DNA of 64,000 nt from Arthrobacter sp. Edens01. Its GTDB lineage: Bacteria; Actinomycetota; Actinomycetes; Actinomycetales; Micrococcaceae. Of the stretch, positions 43,688 to 54,100 are shown piece after piece. Position numbers and translations under genes: made by a program. Under the pieces are notes generated by a model, which had not been told where the DNA came from, searched no databases, and saw only the letters and a list, made by a program, of their open reading frames with translations. Location of the stretch: contig NZ_LKIU01000005.1 in the NCBI RefSeq assembly GCF_001307035.1, positions 978,300-1,042,299 on the forward strand, given 5' to 3'. The first letter of the stretch is position 1. Every line of letters begins with the position of its first letter.

Positions 43688-46600
43688 ATGCCACAGATCT
43701 ACCCCAAGGCCTCCACCGGCGAATCCGCCGAAGCAGCAGCCTCCTCTCCCAGGTTCCCCGAGATCGAAGAACGGGTCCTGAAGTACTGGGACGAGGACGG
43801 CACCTTCCAGGCCTCCATCGACGCCCGGCCCGCCGGCGAAGATGGCTCCAACGAGTTTGTCTTCTACGACGGCCCTCCCTTCGCCAACGGCCTGCCGCAC
43901 TACGGCCACCTGCTCACCGGCTACGTCAAGGATCTGGTGGCCCGCTACCAGACCCAGCGCGGACACCGCGTTGAGCGCCGCTTCGGCTGGGACACCCACG
44001 GGCTGCCCGCTGAACTGGAAGCCATGAAGCAGCTCGGCATGAGTGACAAGGTCCAGATCGAGAAGATGGGCATCGACAAGTTCAACGATGCCTGCCGCGC
44101 CTCGGTCATGAAGTACGCCGGTGAATGGCAGGACTACGTCACCCGCCAGGCTCGCTGGGTGGACTTCGAGAACGACTACAAGACGCTCAACGTCGAGTAC
44201 ATGGAGTCGGTCATCTGGGCCTTCAAGACCCTGCATGAAAAGGGCCTGACCTACAGCGGTTTCCGGGTGCTCCCGTACTGCTGGAAGGACGAGACTCCGC
44301 TGTCCAACCATGAGCTGCGCATGGATGACGACGTCTACAAGATGCGCCAGGACCAGACCGTCACCGTGACGTTCCCGATCATCGCCGGGGACAACGTGCT
44401 CTCCGCCGAGCTCGAGGGCGTCAACGCCATCGCCTGGACCACCACGCCGTGGACGCTGCCCACCAACCTGGCCCTCGCCGTCGGGCCGGACGTTCGTTAC
44501 GCCGTCGTGCCCGCCGGCCCCAACGGCACCCTGGTGGATCAGGGAACAGCCGGTGAAGGCCGCTTCCTGCTGGCCGAAGACCTCGTCGCTTCCTACGCCA
44601 AGGATTTGGGGTACGACGACGCCGATGCGGCCCGTGCCGCCGTCACCTCCGTGCACACGGGCAAGGAACTCGAAGGCCTGCGCTACACGCCGCTCTGGGA
44701 CTACTACGCCGACGCCGAAAAGTGGGGCACGTCCAACGCCTGGAAGTTCGTTGTGGCCGACTACGTCACCACGACCGACGGCACCGGCATTGTCCACCAG
44801 GCTCCGGCCTACGGTGAAGATGACCAGAAGGTCTGCGAAGCCAACGGCATCCCCGTCATCCTCTCCGTCGATGAAGGCGGCAAGTTCCTGCCCATGTTCG
44901 GCGAAGGGCCGCTGTCCGAAATCGCCGGCCTGCAGGTCTTCGAGGCGAACAAGCCGATCACCCGCGAGCTCAAGTCCGAAGGCCGCCTGCTGCGCCAGGC
45001 CAGCTACGAGCACTCCTACCCGCACTGCTGGCGCTGCCGGAACCCGCTGATCTACAAGGCAGTGTCCTCCTGGTTCGTGGAGGTCACCAAGATCAAGGAC
45101 CGCATGATCGAGCTGAACCAGGAGATCAACTGGATCCCGGAGAACGTCAAGGACGGGCAGTTCGGCAAGTGGCTCGAAAATGCCCGCGACTGGTCGATCA
45201 GCCGCAACCGGTACTGGGGCAGTCCCATCCCGGTGTGGGTTTCGGACGACCCCAACTACCCGCGCACCGACGTCTACGGTTCCCTCGCGGAGATGGAAGC
45301 CGACTTCGGCCGCCTGCCGCTGAACAAGGAAGGCCAGCCGGACCTGCACCGTCCGTTCATCGATGAACTGACGCGCCCCAACCCGGACGATCCCACCGGC
45401 AAGTCCACCATGCGCCGGGTCGAGGACGTGCTGGACGTATGGTTCGACTCCGGTTCGATGCCGTACGCCCAGGTGCACTACCCGCATGAGAACGCCGACT
45501 GGTTCGAGCACCACAACCCGGGCGACTTCATTGTGGAGTACATCGGCCAGACCCGCGGCTGGTTCTACACGCTGCACATCCTGGCCACGGCTCTCTTTGA
45601 CCGCCCGGCATTCCGCAACGTCATCAGCCACGGCATCGTGCTTGGCTCGGACGGGCAGAAGATGTCCAAGTCCCTGCGGAACTACCCGGACGTTTCCGAG
45701 GTCCTGGACCGCGACGGTTCCGACGCCATGCGCTGGTTCCTGATGGCTTCCCCGATCCTGCGCGGCGGCAACCTGGTTGTCACCGAACAGGGCATCCGCG
45801 ACGGCGTCCGCCAGGTCATCCTGCCGCTGTGGAACGTGTGGCACTTCTTCACCCTCTACACCAACGCCGCCAACAACGGCGCCGGCTATGAGGCAACACT
45901 GCGCCACGAGTCCACCGAGCCGCTGGACACCTACATGCTGGCCGCCACCGGGGACCTCATCCGGGACATGACGACGGCGCTGGACACCTATGACGTGTCC
46001 GTCGCCTGCGAAATGCTGCGTGCCTACATGGACACGCTCACCAACTGGTACGTCCGCCGCAGCCGCACCCGGTTCTTCGACGAAGACACCCAGGCCTTTG
46101 ATGTGCTCTACACCTGCCTCGAAGCGCTCTGCAGGGTGGCAGCACCGCTGCTTCCCCTGGTCTCCGAGGAGATCTGGCGCGGCCTGACCGGCGGGCGCTC
46201 CGTGCACCTGACTGACTGGCCCGAAGCCGGTGCCTTCCCGCGGGATCCGGACCTGGTGGCCCGGATGGACCTGACCCGGAAGATCGCCTCCGTCGGTTCC
46301 TCGCTTCGCAAGGCCGCCAACCTCCGCGTGCGGCTGCCGCTCGCAGGCATGACCGTGGTGGCACCGGACGCAGAGGCGCTCGAAGGCCACTTCGCGGCAA
46401 TCATCGCCGATGAACTGAACCTCAAGTCCGTCCGTCTTGTTGATGCAGGTGCCGCGGATCCCGCGGAGTTCGGCATCACGCAGAAGCTCGTCGTCAACGC
46501 CCGCGCAGCGGGTCCGCGCCTGGGCAAGAACGTCCAGACGGCCATCAAGGCCTCGAAGTCAGGGGACTGGTCCGTAGCGGAAGACGGCACGGTGACTGCC

Positions 46601-46990
46601 GGCGGCCTGGAACTCCAGGAGCACGAGTACACACTGGAAACCGTCGTGGAGTCCGGAGAGGGCGAATCCTCAAAGGCAGTTGCAGTGCTGCCCGGAGGGG
46701 GCTTCCTGGTCCTGGACACGGAGGTCACCCCTGAGCTGGCCGCCGAGGGCACCGCACGCGATGCCATCCGCGCCATCCAGCAGGCCCGCCGCGACGCAGA
46801 CCTGCACATCAGCGACCGGATCCGCACTACCATCTCCACAACGGAGGCCGACGCGGCCGCGCTGGAAGCCAACGTCAGCCTCATCAAGGCCGAGACGCTT
46901 ACGGCGGAGCTGATTGTTGTCGGCGACCTGGCGGTCAAGGACAACGACAAGGACACCGACAAGTACATCGTGACCGTGGAGAAGATCTGA
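43688..46990 (+). CDS. ileS: Isoleucyl-tRNA synthetase, type 2 (eukaryotic-like clade)
   Basis: 1100 residues from ATG 43688, with AGGA eight bases upstream; ATG 43679 is inside that site. HIGH-type motif is [15 protein letters not shown], the variant typical of IleRS2, and KMSKS is [13 protein letters not shown]. The editing domain has [12 protein letters not shown], and [18 protein letters not shown] is also IleRS2-like. The long C-terminal extension binds the tRNA. Type 2 enzymes are generally poorly inhibited by mupirocin. Regulated by the T-box leader. Its TGA overlaps the ATG of folC, so both are under the same control at the transcript level. Confidence 0.96.
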   Translation: MPQIYPKASTGESAEAAASSPRFPEIEERVLKYWDEDGTFQASIDARPAGEDGSNEFVFYDGPPFANGLPHYGHLLTGYVKDLVARYQTQRGHRVERRFGWDTHGLPAELEAMKQLGMSDKVQIEKMGIDKFNDACRASVMKYAGEWQDYVTRQARWVDFENDYKTLNVEYMESVIWAFKTLHEKGLTYSGFRVLPYCWKDETPLSNHELRMDDDVYKMRQDQTVTVTFPIIAGDNVLSAELEGVNAIAWTTTPWTLPTNLALAVGPDVRYAVVPAGPNGTLVDQGTAGEGRFLLAEDLVASYAKDLGYDDADAARAAVTSVHTGKELEGLRYTPLWDYYADAEKWGTSNAWKFVVADYVTTTDGTGIVHQAPAYGEDDQKVCEANGIPVILSVDEGGKFLPMFGEGPLSEIAGLQVFEANKPITRELKSEGRLLRQASYEHSYPHCWRCRNPLIYKAVSSWFVEVTKIKDRMIELNQEINWIPENVKDGQFGKWLENARDWSISRNRYWGSPIPVWVSDDPNYPRTDVYGSLAEMEADFGRLPLNKEGQPDLHRPFIDELTRPNPDDPTGKSTMRRVEDVLDVWFDSGSMPYAQVHYPHENADWFEHHNPGDFIVEYIGQTRGWFYTLHILATALFDRPAFRNVISHGIVLGSDGQKMSKSLRNYPDVSEVLDRDGSDAMRWFLMASPILRGGNLVVTEQGIRDGVRQVILPLWNVWHFFTLYTNAANNGAGYEATLRHESTEPLDTYMLAATGDLIRDMTTALDTYDVSVACEMLRAYMDTLTNWYVRRSRTRFFDEDTQAFDVLYTCLEALCRVAAPLLPLVSEEIWRGLTGGRSVHLTDWPEAGAFPRDPDLVARMDLTRKIASVGSSLRKAANLRVRLPLAGMTVVAPDAEALEGHFAAIIADELNLKSVRLVDAGAADPAEFGITQKLVVNARAAGPRLGKNVQTAIKASKSGDWSVAEDGTVTAGGLELQEHEYTLETVVESGEGESSKAVAVLPGGGFLVLDTEVTPELAAEGTARDAIRAIQQARRDADLHISDRIRTTISTTEADAAALEANVSLIKAETLTAELIVVGDLAVKDNDKDTDKYIVTVEKI

Positions 46991-48369
46991 TGAGCACTGA
47001 AGACACCCCGTCAGGCTCCATTGACGGTTTCTCCGTGGAAAGCGTCTACGCTGAGCTGCTCAGCCGCGCCCCGGAAAACAAGATGGAGCCGCGCATGGCT
47101 CCGCTTTTCCGGGCCATGGAAATCCTGGGCGCGCCGAACAAGGCGTTCCCGATCATCCACATCACGGGGACCAACGGCAAGACCTCGACGGCGCGGCTGA
47201 TCGAGGGCGGCCTGCGCGCCTACGGGCTGCGCACCGGCCGCTACACCAGCCCGCACCTGACCAAGGTCACCGAGCGCATCAGCATCGACGGTGAACCGGT
47301 GGCGGACGAGACCTTCGTCCGGATCTGGGACGAGATCCATCCATACCTGCAGATGGTCGACGCCGAACTGGACGCCGCGGGGGAACCCCGGCTCACCTAT
47401 TTCGAGTGCGTCACGATCCTGGCGTTCGCGGTCTTCGCGGACGAACCGGTGGACGTGGCCGTGATCGAGGTTGGCCTGGGCGGCATCACCGATGCCACGA
47501 ACGTGGGCGACGGCGCCGTTTCCGTGGTGACCCCTATTTCGCTGGACCACACCGAGCTGCTCGGTGACGACGTCGCGGACATCGCCCTGGAGAAGGCCGG
47601 GATCATCAAGGAAAACGGCTTCCTGGTCAGTGCCGCCCAGCCGGTTGAAGCTGCGCAGGTCCTGTTGGAGAAGGCCACTGAGGCAGGAGTCCCGTTCCGG
47701 TTCGAAGGAATCGAGTTCGGCGTTGAGTCCCGCACCATGGCCGTTGGCGGCCAGATGGTGACAGTCAACGGGCTGGCCGGACGCTACGAGGACCTGCTGG
47801 TGCCGCTGCATGGCGAGCACCAGGCGCAGAACGCCGCAGTTGCCGTCGCCGCGCTGGAGGCGTTCATTGGCGGCGGGAACAAGGAACTCGACGTCGAACT
47901 GCTGCGTACCGGTTTCCAGACGGTGACATCTCCGGGCCGGCTGGAGGTTGTCCGCACAGCACCGACGATCATTGTGGATGCTGCGCACAACCCGGCCGGC
48001 GCCAAGGTGAGTGCCCAGGCAGTGCTTGAGTCCTTCAACCTGTCTTCGCTGGTACTGGTGGTGGGCATCCTGGCAGAAAAGGACGCCGTCGGGATCCTTG
48101 CCGAACTGCATGAGGTACTCGGGGACATCGTCACCGGCATCTGCCTCACCCAGTCCAGCTCGCCGCGGGCCATCCCGGCGGATGAACTTGTTCAGGACGC
48201 CGTGGACGCCGGATTTGCCGACGAGGACATCCAGGTTGAACAGGGCCTGGACAATGCGATCGAGTGGGCTGTGGCCAAGGCGGAGGAAAACAACGACCTC
48301 GCCGGGGGAGTGCTCGTCATCGGTTCCATCACGGTGGTCGCGGAAGCGCGCACCCTTCTCGGAAAGTAA
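46990..48369 (+). CDS. folC: Folylpolyglutamate synthase / dihydrofolate synthase
   Basis: 459 residues. ATP-binding loop HITGTNGKTSTARLIEGGL, then GRYTSPHLTKVTERISIDG (Omega loop), VAVIEVGLGGITDATN and SLDHTELLGDD, and in the C-terminal domain DAAHNPAGAKVSAQ, all family hallmarks of FolC/Mur ligases. Adds glutamates to folates, and in many bacteria also makes dihydrofolate from dihydropteroate. Overlaps ileS by one base (TGATG) and is followed by the DUF4233 gene four bases later. Confidence 0.95.
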   Translation: MSTEDTPSGSIDGFSVESVYAELLSRAPENKMEPRMAPLFRAMEILGAPNKAFPIIHITGTNGKTSTARLIEGGLRAYGLRTGRYTSPHLTKVTERISIDGEPVADETFVRIWDEIHPYLQMVDAELDAAGEPRLTYFECVTILAFAVFADEPVDVAVIEVGLGGITDATNVGDGAVSVVTPISLDHTELLGDDVADIALEKAGIIKENGFLVSAAQPVEAAQVLLEKATEAGVPFRFEGIEFGVESRTMAVGGQMVTVNGLAGRYEDLLVPLHGEHQAQNAAVAVAALEAFIGGGNKELDVELLRTGFQTVTSPGRLEVVRTAPTIIVDAAHNPAGAKVSAQAVLESFNLSSLVLVVGILAEKDAVGILAELHEVLGDIVTGICLTQSSSPRAIPADELVQDAVDAGFADEDIQVEQGLDNAIEWAVAKAEENNDLAGGVLVIGSITVVAEARTLLGK

Positions 48370-48373
48370 GCAC

Positions 48374-48826
48374 ATGGCACGTATGACCAAGGCCCAGCGC
48401 GAATGGCGCCCGGGCATGCCCAAAAAGCGCCGCTCCATCCGGGTGATGTTTGCATCCACTGTCCTGAGCCTGGAAGCGTTCGTGGTGCTGTTCGGAACCC
48501 TGGCCATTTTTGGACTGCAGCGGGACCGGGTGGAACCGCTGGTGATCCTTGCCGGGGGAATTCTTCTCGCGGTCGCGCTGATCGTCGCCTGCGCGTTCCT
48601 CTCCAAGCCCGCAGGTCCCTGGATCGGCTGGATCCTGCAGCTGTGCATCATCGCCACGGGTTTCCTGGAACCCATGATGTTCCTGGTAGGTGCTCTCTTC
48701 GCGGGGACCTGGTGGTATGCGCTGCGTGCCGGCGCCCGCCTTGACCGGGAAAACCGGCAGCGGGATGCGGAACAGGCGCAGTGGGAAGCCACCCATTCGA
48801 CGGAAACCGGCGAAGCCAGCAGTTAG
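48374..48826 (+). CDS. DUF4233 membrane protein
   Basis: 150 residues from ATG 48374. Four hydrophobic helices: MFASTVLSLEAFVVLFGTLA, PLVILAGGILLAVALIVACA, WIGWILQLCIIATGFLEPMM and FLVGALFAGTWWYAL, between a basic N-terminus and a charged tail. DUF4233 proteins characteristically sit immediately downstream of folC in actinobacteria. Function unknown; a folate or precursor transport role is sometimes imagined from position but is not shown by the sequence. Part of the ileS-folC-DUF4233-ndk run. Confidence 0.88.
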   Translation: MARMTKAQREWRPGMPKKRRSIRVMFASTVLSLEAFVVLFGTLAIFGLQRDRVEPLVILAGGILLAVALIVACAFLSKPAGPWIGWILQLCIIATGFLEPMMFLVGALFAGTWWYALRAGARLDRENRQRDAEQAQWEATHSTETGEASS

Positions 48827-48867
48827 GCTTAGAACCAGCTACCCCAACCTCCAAGGAGATACCAAGC

Positions 48868-49287
48868 GTGAGCACCGAGCGCACACTCGTCCTGATCAAG
48901 CCCGACGGCGTCAAGCGGAACCTGACCGGCGCCATTCTGGCCCGCATTGAAGCCAAGGGTTACACCATGGTCGAACTCAAGAAGATGGACGCTACCCGGG
49001 AACTGCTCGAGGAGCACTACGCCGAGCACGTTGGCAAGCCGTTCTTCGAGCCGCTGGTCGAATTCATGCTCAGCGGTCCGATCGTGGCGGCTGTCTTCGA
49101 AGGCCAGCGCGTCATCGAAGGCTTCCGTTCACTGGCGGGCACCACCGAACCGACCACGGCTGCGCCGGGAACAATCCGCGGCGACTTTGGCCGGGACTGG
49201 GGAACCAAGGTGCAGCAGAACCTGGTCCACGGCTCGGATTCTGTTGAGTCCGCAGAACGCGAGATCGGCATCTGGTTCGGCAAGTAA
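48868..49287 (+). CDS. ndk: Nucleoside diphosphate kinase
   Basis: 139 residues from GTG 48868 with AAGGAGA nine bases upstream. ERTLVLIKPDGVKRNLTG at the start, SGPIVAAVFEGQRVI and GTIRGDFGRDWG in the middle, and the phosphate-accepting histidine in NLVHGSDSVESAEREI. Transfers phosphate between nucleoside tri- and diphosphates. Last gene of the ileS operon, ended by an imperfect hairpin. Confidence 0.97.
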   Translation: MSTERTLVLIKPDGVKRNLTGAILARIEAKGYTMVELKKMDATRELLEEHYAEHVGKPFFEPLVEFMLSGPIVAAVFEGQRVIEGFRSLAGTTEPTTAAPGTIRGDFGRDWGTKVQQNLVHGSDSVESAEREIGIWFGK

Positions 49288-49307
49288 CAGCTTTTCCGGA
49301 TTGACTG

Positions 49308-49347
49308 GCAGCAGGCCGGCCCCCGTTACGGGGTGCCGGCCTGCTGC
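49308..49347 (+). terminator. Terminator after ndk
   Basis: GCAGCAGGCCGGC (49308-49320) and CCCC pair with GGGG (49330-49333) and GCCGGCCTGCTGC (49335-49347), one bulged T. GC-rich, without a T-run. Confidence 0.7.
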
Positions 49348-49380
49348 ATATTCAGGGCAGCCATGGCTAGGCTGGGGCGC

Positions 49381-50025
49381 ATGGCAATCATCTACCAGGC
49401 TGACCTGCACCCTACGAAAATGGAATTGATCTCCGGCTGGCTCCCCACGGCGCCGTGGTTCCCGCCGGAGGAGGCCGGATCCGGGATCCAGGCCGAGCCC
49501 CTTGCCGCCTACCGTTTCGATGACCCGAAGGGCGAAGTGGGCATGGAGACGCACATTGTGCGTGCCGGCACGCAGACCGTCCAGGTTCCGCTGACCTATC
49601 GGCCAGGACCGCTGCAGGGCGCCGAAGCTTTTTTGGTGGGAACAATGGAGCACTCGGTGCTGGGCCGGCGCTGGGTGTACGACGCGTGCGGGGACCCGGT
49701 ATATGTGGACGCCTTCGCCGCGGCAGTGATCGACGGCGTTGGCCAGGCTTCGCTTTACACCGAGGAAAACGGCGTCCGCCGCGAACTCCCGCAGACCATG
49801 ACGCTTGAAACCAGCGGCATGCCCGACGGCGAGGAACTGGTGGAGGCACCGGAGCGGGAACCTGCGGGGTGGACCGTGACCAGAATGCAGAAAGAGCACT
49901 GGGAGCTCTCCCTGGTCCGGCTTCTTGACCTGGGCGGGCGGGCTGCACCGCCGCCGTCGCTCGTGGGAGTGTGGGACGGCCAGCGCGAGCCCGCTGTACT
50001 CGGATGGGCCTTCCCGCTCGGCTAG
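49381..50025 (+). CDS. Maltokinase N-terminal cap-like protein (CG0192 related)
   Basis: 214 residues from ATG 49381. Begins MAIIYQADLHPTKMELISGW, continues AYRFDDPKGEVGMETHIVRA, TVQVPLTYRPGPL and GTMEHSVLGRRWVYDACGDP, which match the cap domain found at the N-terminus of actinobacterial maltokinases. The kinase domain itself is absent, so it is a free-standing cap domain. A link to trehalose/glycogen (GlgE) metabolism is inferred from the domain only. Single gene between ndk and the VKOR gene. Confidence 0.72.
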   Translation: MAIIYQADLHPTKMELISGWLPTAPWFPPEEAGSGIQAEPLAAYRFDDPKGEVGMETHIVRAGTQTVQVPLTYRPGPLQGAEAFLVGTMEHSVLGRRWVYDACGDPVYVDAFAAAVIDGVGQASLYTEENGVRRELPQTMTLETSGMPDGEELVEAPEREPAGWTVTRMQKEHWELSLVRLLDLGGRAAPPPSLVGVWDGQREPAVLGWAFPLG

Positions 50026-50036
50026 GAGCCCGGTGC

Positions 50037-50069
50037 GGCACTGCCGGTCCCGCCGGGACCGGCAGTGCC
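50037..50069. terminator. Bidirectional terminator
   Basis: Perfect 15-base arms GGCACTGCCGGTCCC (50037-50051) and complement (50055-50069) with a 3-base loop, between convergent genes. Confidence 0.82.
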
Positions 50070-50080
50070 CTGCCAGTGGA

Positions 50081-50731
50081 TCAGCTGCCCAGGAACGAGT
50101 TCATAAAGCGGAAGAAGATTGAGGCAGCTGTTGCCACCCACAGCAGTGCGGTGATGACCCAGGCCCATTCCGACACAAAACGAACCAGCGCGGCCGGTGC
50201 CGGAATTACACCGTGGGCGAGGTTGCGGACAGTAGTGAAGACGAACAGCGGAATCATGGCGGTCCAGACAACAATGCAGTAGATGCACAGGACATAGATG
50301 TCGAAGAGGGCCTGGCTCCAGAGCCACACGACGAAGACCATGCCGAGCGTCACGCCGGCCTGGACGGCAGCCCAGTACCAGCGGGCAAACCGGCCGCCTG
50401 CCAGCATGGACATGGCGACCGTGATCATCACCGCGAATGCCACTATGCCGATCAGCGGGTTCGGGAAGCCGAACAGTGCTGCCTGCCAGGTCTGGAAGAC
50501 CGTTCCGCAGGAGACCCAGGGGCTGATGTCGCAGCTCGTAATGTAGGTGGAATCCGCGTAGACGCGGAGGCGCTCGATAACCAGGATTCCGGAACCCAGC
50601 CAGCCGATAACCGAGGTGATGAGGACCAGCCACGCGAACGGTTTTTGCTGCACGGAGCGGACGATCCCGGCTTCGCCGGCGCTCCCGTCCGGGGCCGCGG
50701 CGGGGGTGGTGCTGATGGAACGGGAAGGCAC
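50081..50731 (-). CDS. Vitamin K epoxide reductase (VKOR) family protein
   Basis: 216 residues from GTG 50731. Five hydrophobic helices. Redox pairs: Cys67 and Cys75 in the outer loop (TSCDISPWVSCGTVFQ) and the membrane CIYC (Cys149, Cys152). NPLIGIVAF after the loop is typical of bacterial VKOR. Bacterial VKOR re-oxidises DsbA-like proteins with quinone, taking the DsbB role in actinobacteria. No DsbA partner is adjacent. Divergent from rne. Confidence 0.93.
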   Translation of the reverse strand: MPSRSISTTPAAAPDGSAGEAGIVRSVQQKPFAWLVLITSVIGWLGSGILVIERLRVYADSTYITSCDISPWVSCGTVFQTWQAALFGFPNPLIGIVAFAVMITVAMSMLAGGRFARWYWAAVQAGVTLGMVFVVWLWSQALFDIYVLCIYCIVVWTAMIPLFVFTTVRNLAHGVIPAPAALVRFVSEWAWVITALLWVATAASIFFRFMNSFLGS

Positions 50732-50801
50732 GTGCTGCTCCTTTAGCCGGGTGTCGGTGGTCCGATTCTATGTGGTTGCTAGAGCCTATTTGACCTCCGT
50801 G

Positions 50802-51153
50802 TGAGATAATGGCTGTGGCTGATAGCGGAACCACATTCCGTTATCGGTCCAGCGACAGGCTTCCGGTGCTGTCGGCGATGCTTCCCAAGGCAAGAATGCC
50901 CATCAATCCGGATGGGGCAGGGGAATCCGCCGAACAGCCCTACCCAGCCCAAACGCCTAGCCGTTCCGAGCAGGTAGCAGGAAAAGCGCCGCTGGTCTTG
51001 CGAGTGATGCCGCGCCCTCACGATGGTGCGACCTCGGATGACATTTAGACGACTTCCGGCTGGCGCTGGCTTTGATGCCCCCGCACAGCCGATACATTGC
51101 CCTCCGGGCATTGGAATGTGGCCAGTGCCGCGGGGGCCGGAGCATAGCTTTAT
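50802..51153 (+). promoter_or_regulatory. Candidate promoter and long structured 5' leader of rne
   Basis: An extended -10, TGAGATAAT (50802-50810), has no good -35 at the usual distance. About ten bases later GATAGCGGAA (50821-50830) pairs with TTCCGTTATC (50836-50845), one G-T wobble. A second hairpin has arms GCCCCCGC (51077-51084) and GCGGGGGC (51130-51137) directly before a GGAG (51139-51142) and ATG 51154. The leader would be about 340 nt. The 420 bp between the VKOR gene and rne contain no gene. Confidence 0.5.
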
Positions 51154-54100
51154 ATGAATATTGACCGCACAACAGAAGAAGCAGTTGAACCCGCTGAGAC
51201 GGCCCCGGCCGTTCCCCCGATGACGGAAACGGATTCGCCGGCTGACGAAGCTGTCAAAACACCGGCTAAGCGAGCCCCGCGGGCACGCCGCAAGACGGCC
51301 GCTGCGCCGGCAGCGGAGCGGGAGGAACCCGCACTGACTGAATCCCCCGCCGAGCAGGCCTCTGCGGCGCCTGCCGTGGACGAGGCCGAGCCCGCCGCGA
51401 AGCCAAAGCGGACCCGAGCCCCGCGCCGCAAGCCGGCTGCGGCGGCAGAGGAAACCCCCGCCGCCCCGGGTGCTGGCGAAGAGCCGGCTACCGCAGATAC
51501 CGAAGCCCCCGCACCCGCCGCCGAAGCACCCGCCAAGACCGTTCGCCGTCGCCGTGCCCCGGCCAAGAAAGCCGCCGAGGCAGTTCCCGATGATGCAGAA
51601 CAGGCTGTCAGCGGTGCCGGGGAGCCCGAAGCGCCCGTCGAAACGGCACCGGCACCCCGGACACGTACCAGGCGCCGCGCAACCGCCAAGGCAGGTCCTG
51701 CCGCCGAGGCCGCGGCTCCCTCGGACAAGGTTCCTGCAGACGAGGCCCCCGCAGACAAGGAACAGGTCGAAGCTCCCGCCGACGCAGCTCCTGCTGATGC
51801 CGTAACGCCGGCTGAAGAAGCGCCGAAGGCCAAGGGCGCCAAGGAAGAAGAGAGCAAGCCTGCGGCTGCCGCTGCGGTCCTTGATCCCTTCGCCATCCCG
51901 GAATCACCGACTTCCGTCCTTTTCCACGCTCCCGACCTCACCGCGGTCCAGGCCCTGGCCGCTGCCGCTGCCTCAGCCGAGGGCAGCGACGAGGACGAAT
52001 CCGATGAAGAATCCCGGGAGTCCAACCGTTCACGCCGCAGCCGCCGCCGCAGCCGGGGCCGGTCACGCACTGAGGGCGAGGCAGGTACCGACAGCGAAGG
52101 CGCTGACGGCAGCGATGCAGCTCCCGCCGAGGAAAACGCCGAGGGCGTCACCTCACGGCGCCGCCGTCGCCGCCGCCGCGGTGACGCGGACCTGGAACTG
52201 ACCGGAGGATCCGACGACGATCCGCCCAACACGGTGACCCGCGTGCGTGCGCCCCGGGCCCACGCGGACGCTCCGGTGAGCGACCGCGTCACGTCCGTAA
52301 AGGGTTCCACCCGCCTGGAAGCCAAGAAGCAGCGCCGGCGCGAATCCCGTGAGTCCGGCCGCCGCCGCCACGTCATCACCGAGGCTGAGTTCCTGGCGCG
52401 CCGCGAATCCGTGGACCGGCAGATGATCGTCCGGCAGCGCGACGACAGGATCCAGATTGGCGTCCTCGAAGACGGCGTCCTGGCTGAGCACTTCGTTTCC
52501 AACACGCAGCAGGATTCCCTGATCGGCAACGTCTACGTCGGCAAGGTCCAGAACGTGCTGCCCAGCATGGAAGCTGCCTTCGTCGACATTGGCCGCGGCC
52601 GCAACGCCGTGCTCTATGCCGGTGAGGTCAACTGGGATGCCGCAGGCCTGGACGGCCAGCCGCGCCGCATTGAACTTGCACTGAAGTCCGGGGATTCCGT
52701 CCTGGTCCAGGTCACCAAGGACCCGGTGGGCCACAAGGGTGCCCGCCTGACCAGCCAGATCTCCCTGCCCGGCCGCTACCTGGTATACGTCCCGGGCGGC
52801 TCCATGACCGGCATCTCCCGCAAGCTGCCCGACGTCGAGCGCAACCGGCTCAAGAAGATCCTCAAGGACCACCTTCCGCAGAACGCCGGCGTCATTGTCC
52901 GCACGGCGGCCGAAGGTGCTTCCGAAGAGGAGCTGATGAATGACATCAACCGCCTGCGTGCACAGTGGGAGAACATCGAGGCGAAGGCAAAGTCCACCAA
53001 GACCCTTCCCCCGGAGCTGCTCTACGGCGAACCGGACCTGACCATCAAGGTTGTCCGTGACGTCTTCAACGAGGACTTCTCCAAGCTGATCGTTTCCGGT
53101 GAGGAAGCCTGGGACACCATCGAGGCCTACGTGACCTACGTAGCCCCGGATCTGGTGGGACGGCTGGAAAAGTGGACCAAGGACGAAGACATCTTCGCGG
53201 CCAGCCGCATCGATGAGCAGATCGCGAAGGCCCTGGACCGCAAGGTGTTCCTGCCTTCGGGCGGGTCGCTGGTAATCGACCGCACCGAAGCCATGACCGT
53301 AGTGGACGTCAACACCGGCAAGTTCACCGGCAGCGGGGGCAACCTCGAAGAGACAGTCACCAAGAACAACCTGGAAGCGGCCGAGGAAGTTGTCCGCCAG
53401 CTGCGGCTGCGGGACATTGGCGGCATCATCGTCATTGACTTCATCGACATGGTCCTGGAAGCCAACCGTGACCTTGTGCTGCGCCGTCTGGTCGAGTGCC
53501 TGGGCCGTGACCGGACCAAGCACCAGGTTGCCGAGGTCACCTCGCTGGGCCTGGTACAGATGACGCGCAAGCGGATGGGCACCGGCCTGCTGGAAGTCTT
53601 CGGCGAAGAATGCCAGCACTGCGCAGGCCGCGGTGTCATCACGCACGACATCCCCGTGGAACACCGGCGCAGCACCAGCCACACCAGCCACGCAGTGTCC
53701 GAGGACAACCACTCCGCGCACCTGAAGCAGGAAAAGCAGACCCGCGGAGAGCGCAAGCGCCGCAGCCGGGGCGGACAGAACCAGAACCAGCAGCAGCCCG
53801 CAGCGCCGGTTGAGCAGCCCAAGGTGGAAGAACCGCAGACCGACGACGCCGAGCGCGCCGCAAAGGCCGAGGCGGCCCGCGCTGCCCTGGCTACGATCGC
53901 TGCCGCCACGGCAGCGGCGCACGACGCCGGTACCGAGGCTCCCGCCGAGGAGAATGCGTCCCGGACGGATGCAGCTGCGGAGGCCGGTGAGAAGCCGCTG
54001 ATCAAGGAACCGCACGACGACGTTCCGGCAGAAGCCGGGGCTATCCTGCGGATCCAGGGAGAAACTGTGGTGGTTCCCCGCAGGGAACGGCGCCGGCCGG

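Noticed and set aside
50790-50810. TTGACC at 50790-50795 as the -35 of the GATAAT at 50805
   Set aside because: The spacer would be only nine bases. An extended -10 without a proper -35 is the better reading.
50809-51048. Forward frame of 79 codons inside the rne leader
   Set aside because: Its ATG overlaps the candidate -10 box, there is no ribosome-binding site, and the composition is unlike that of neighbouring genes.
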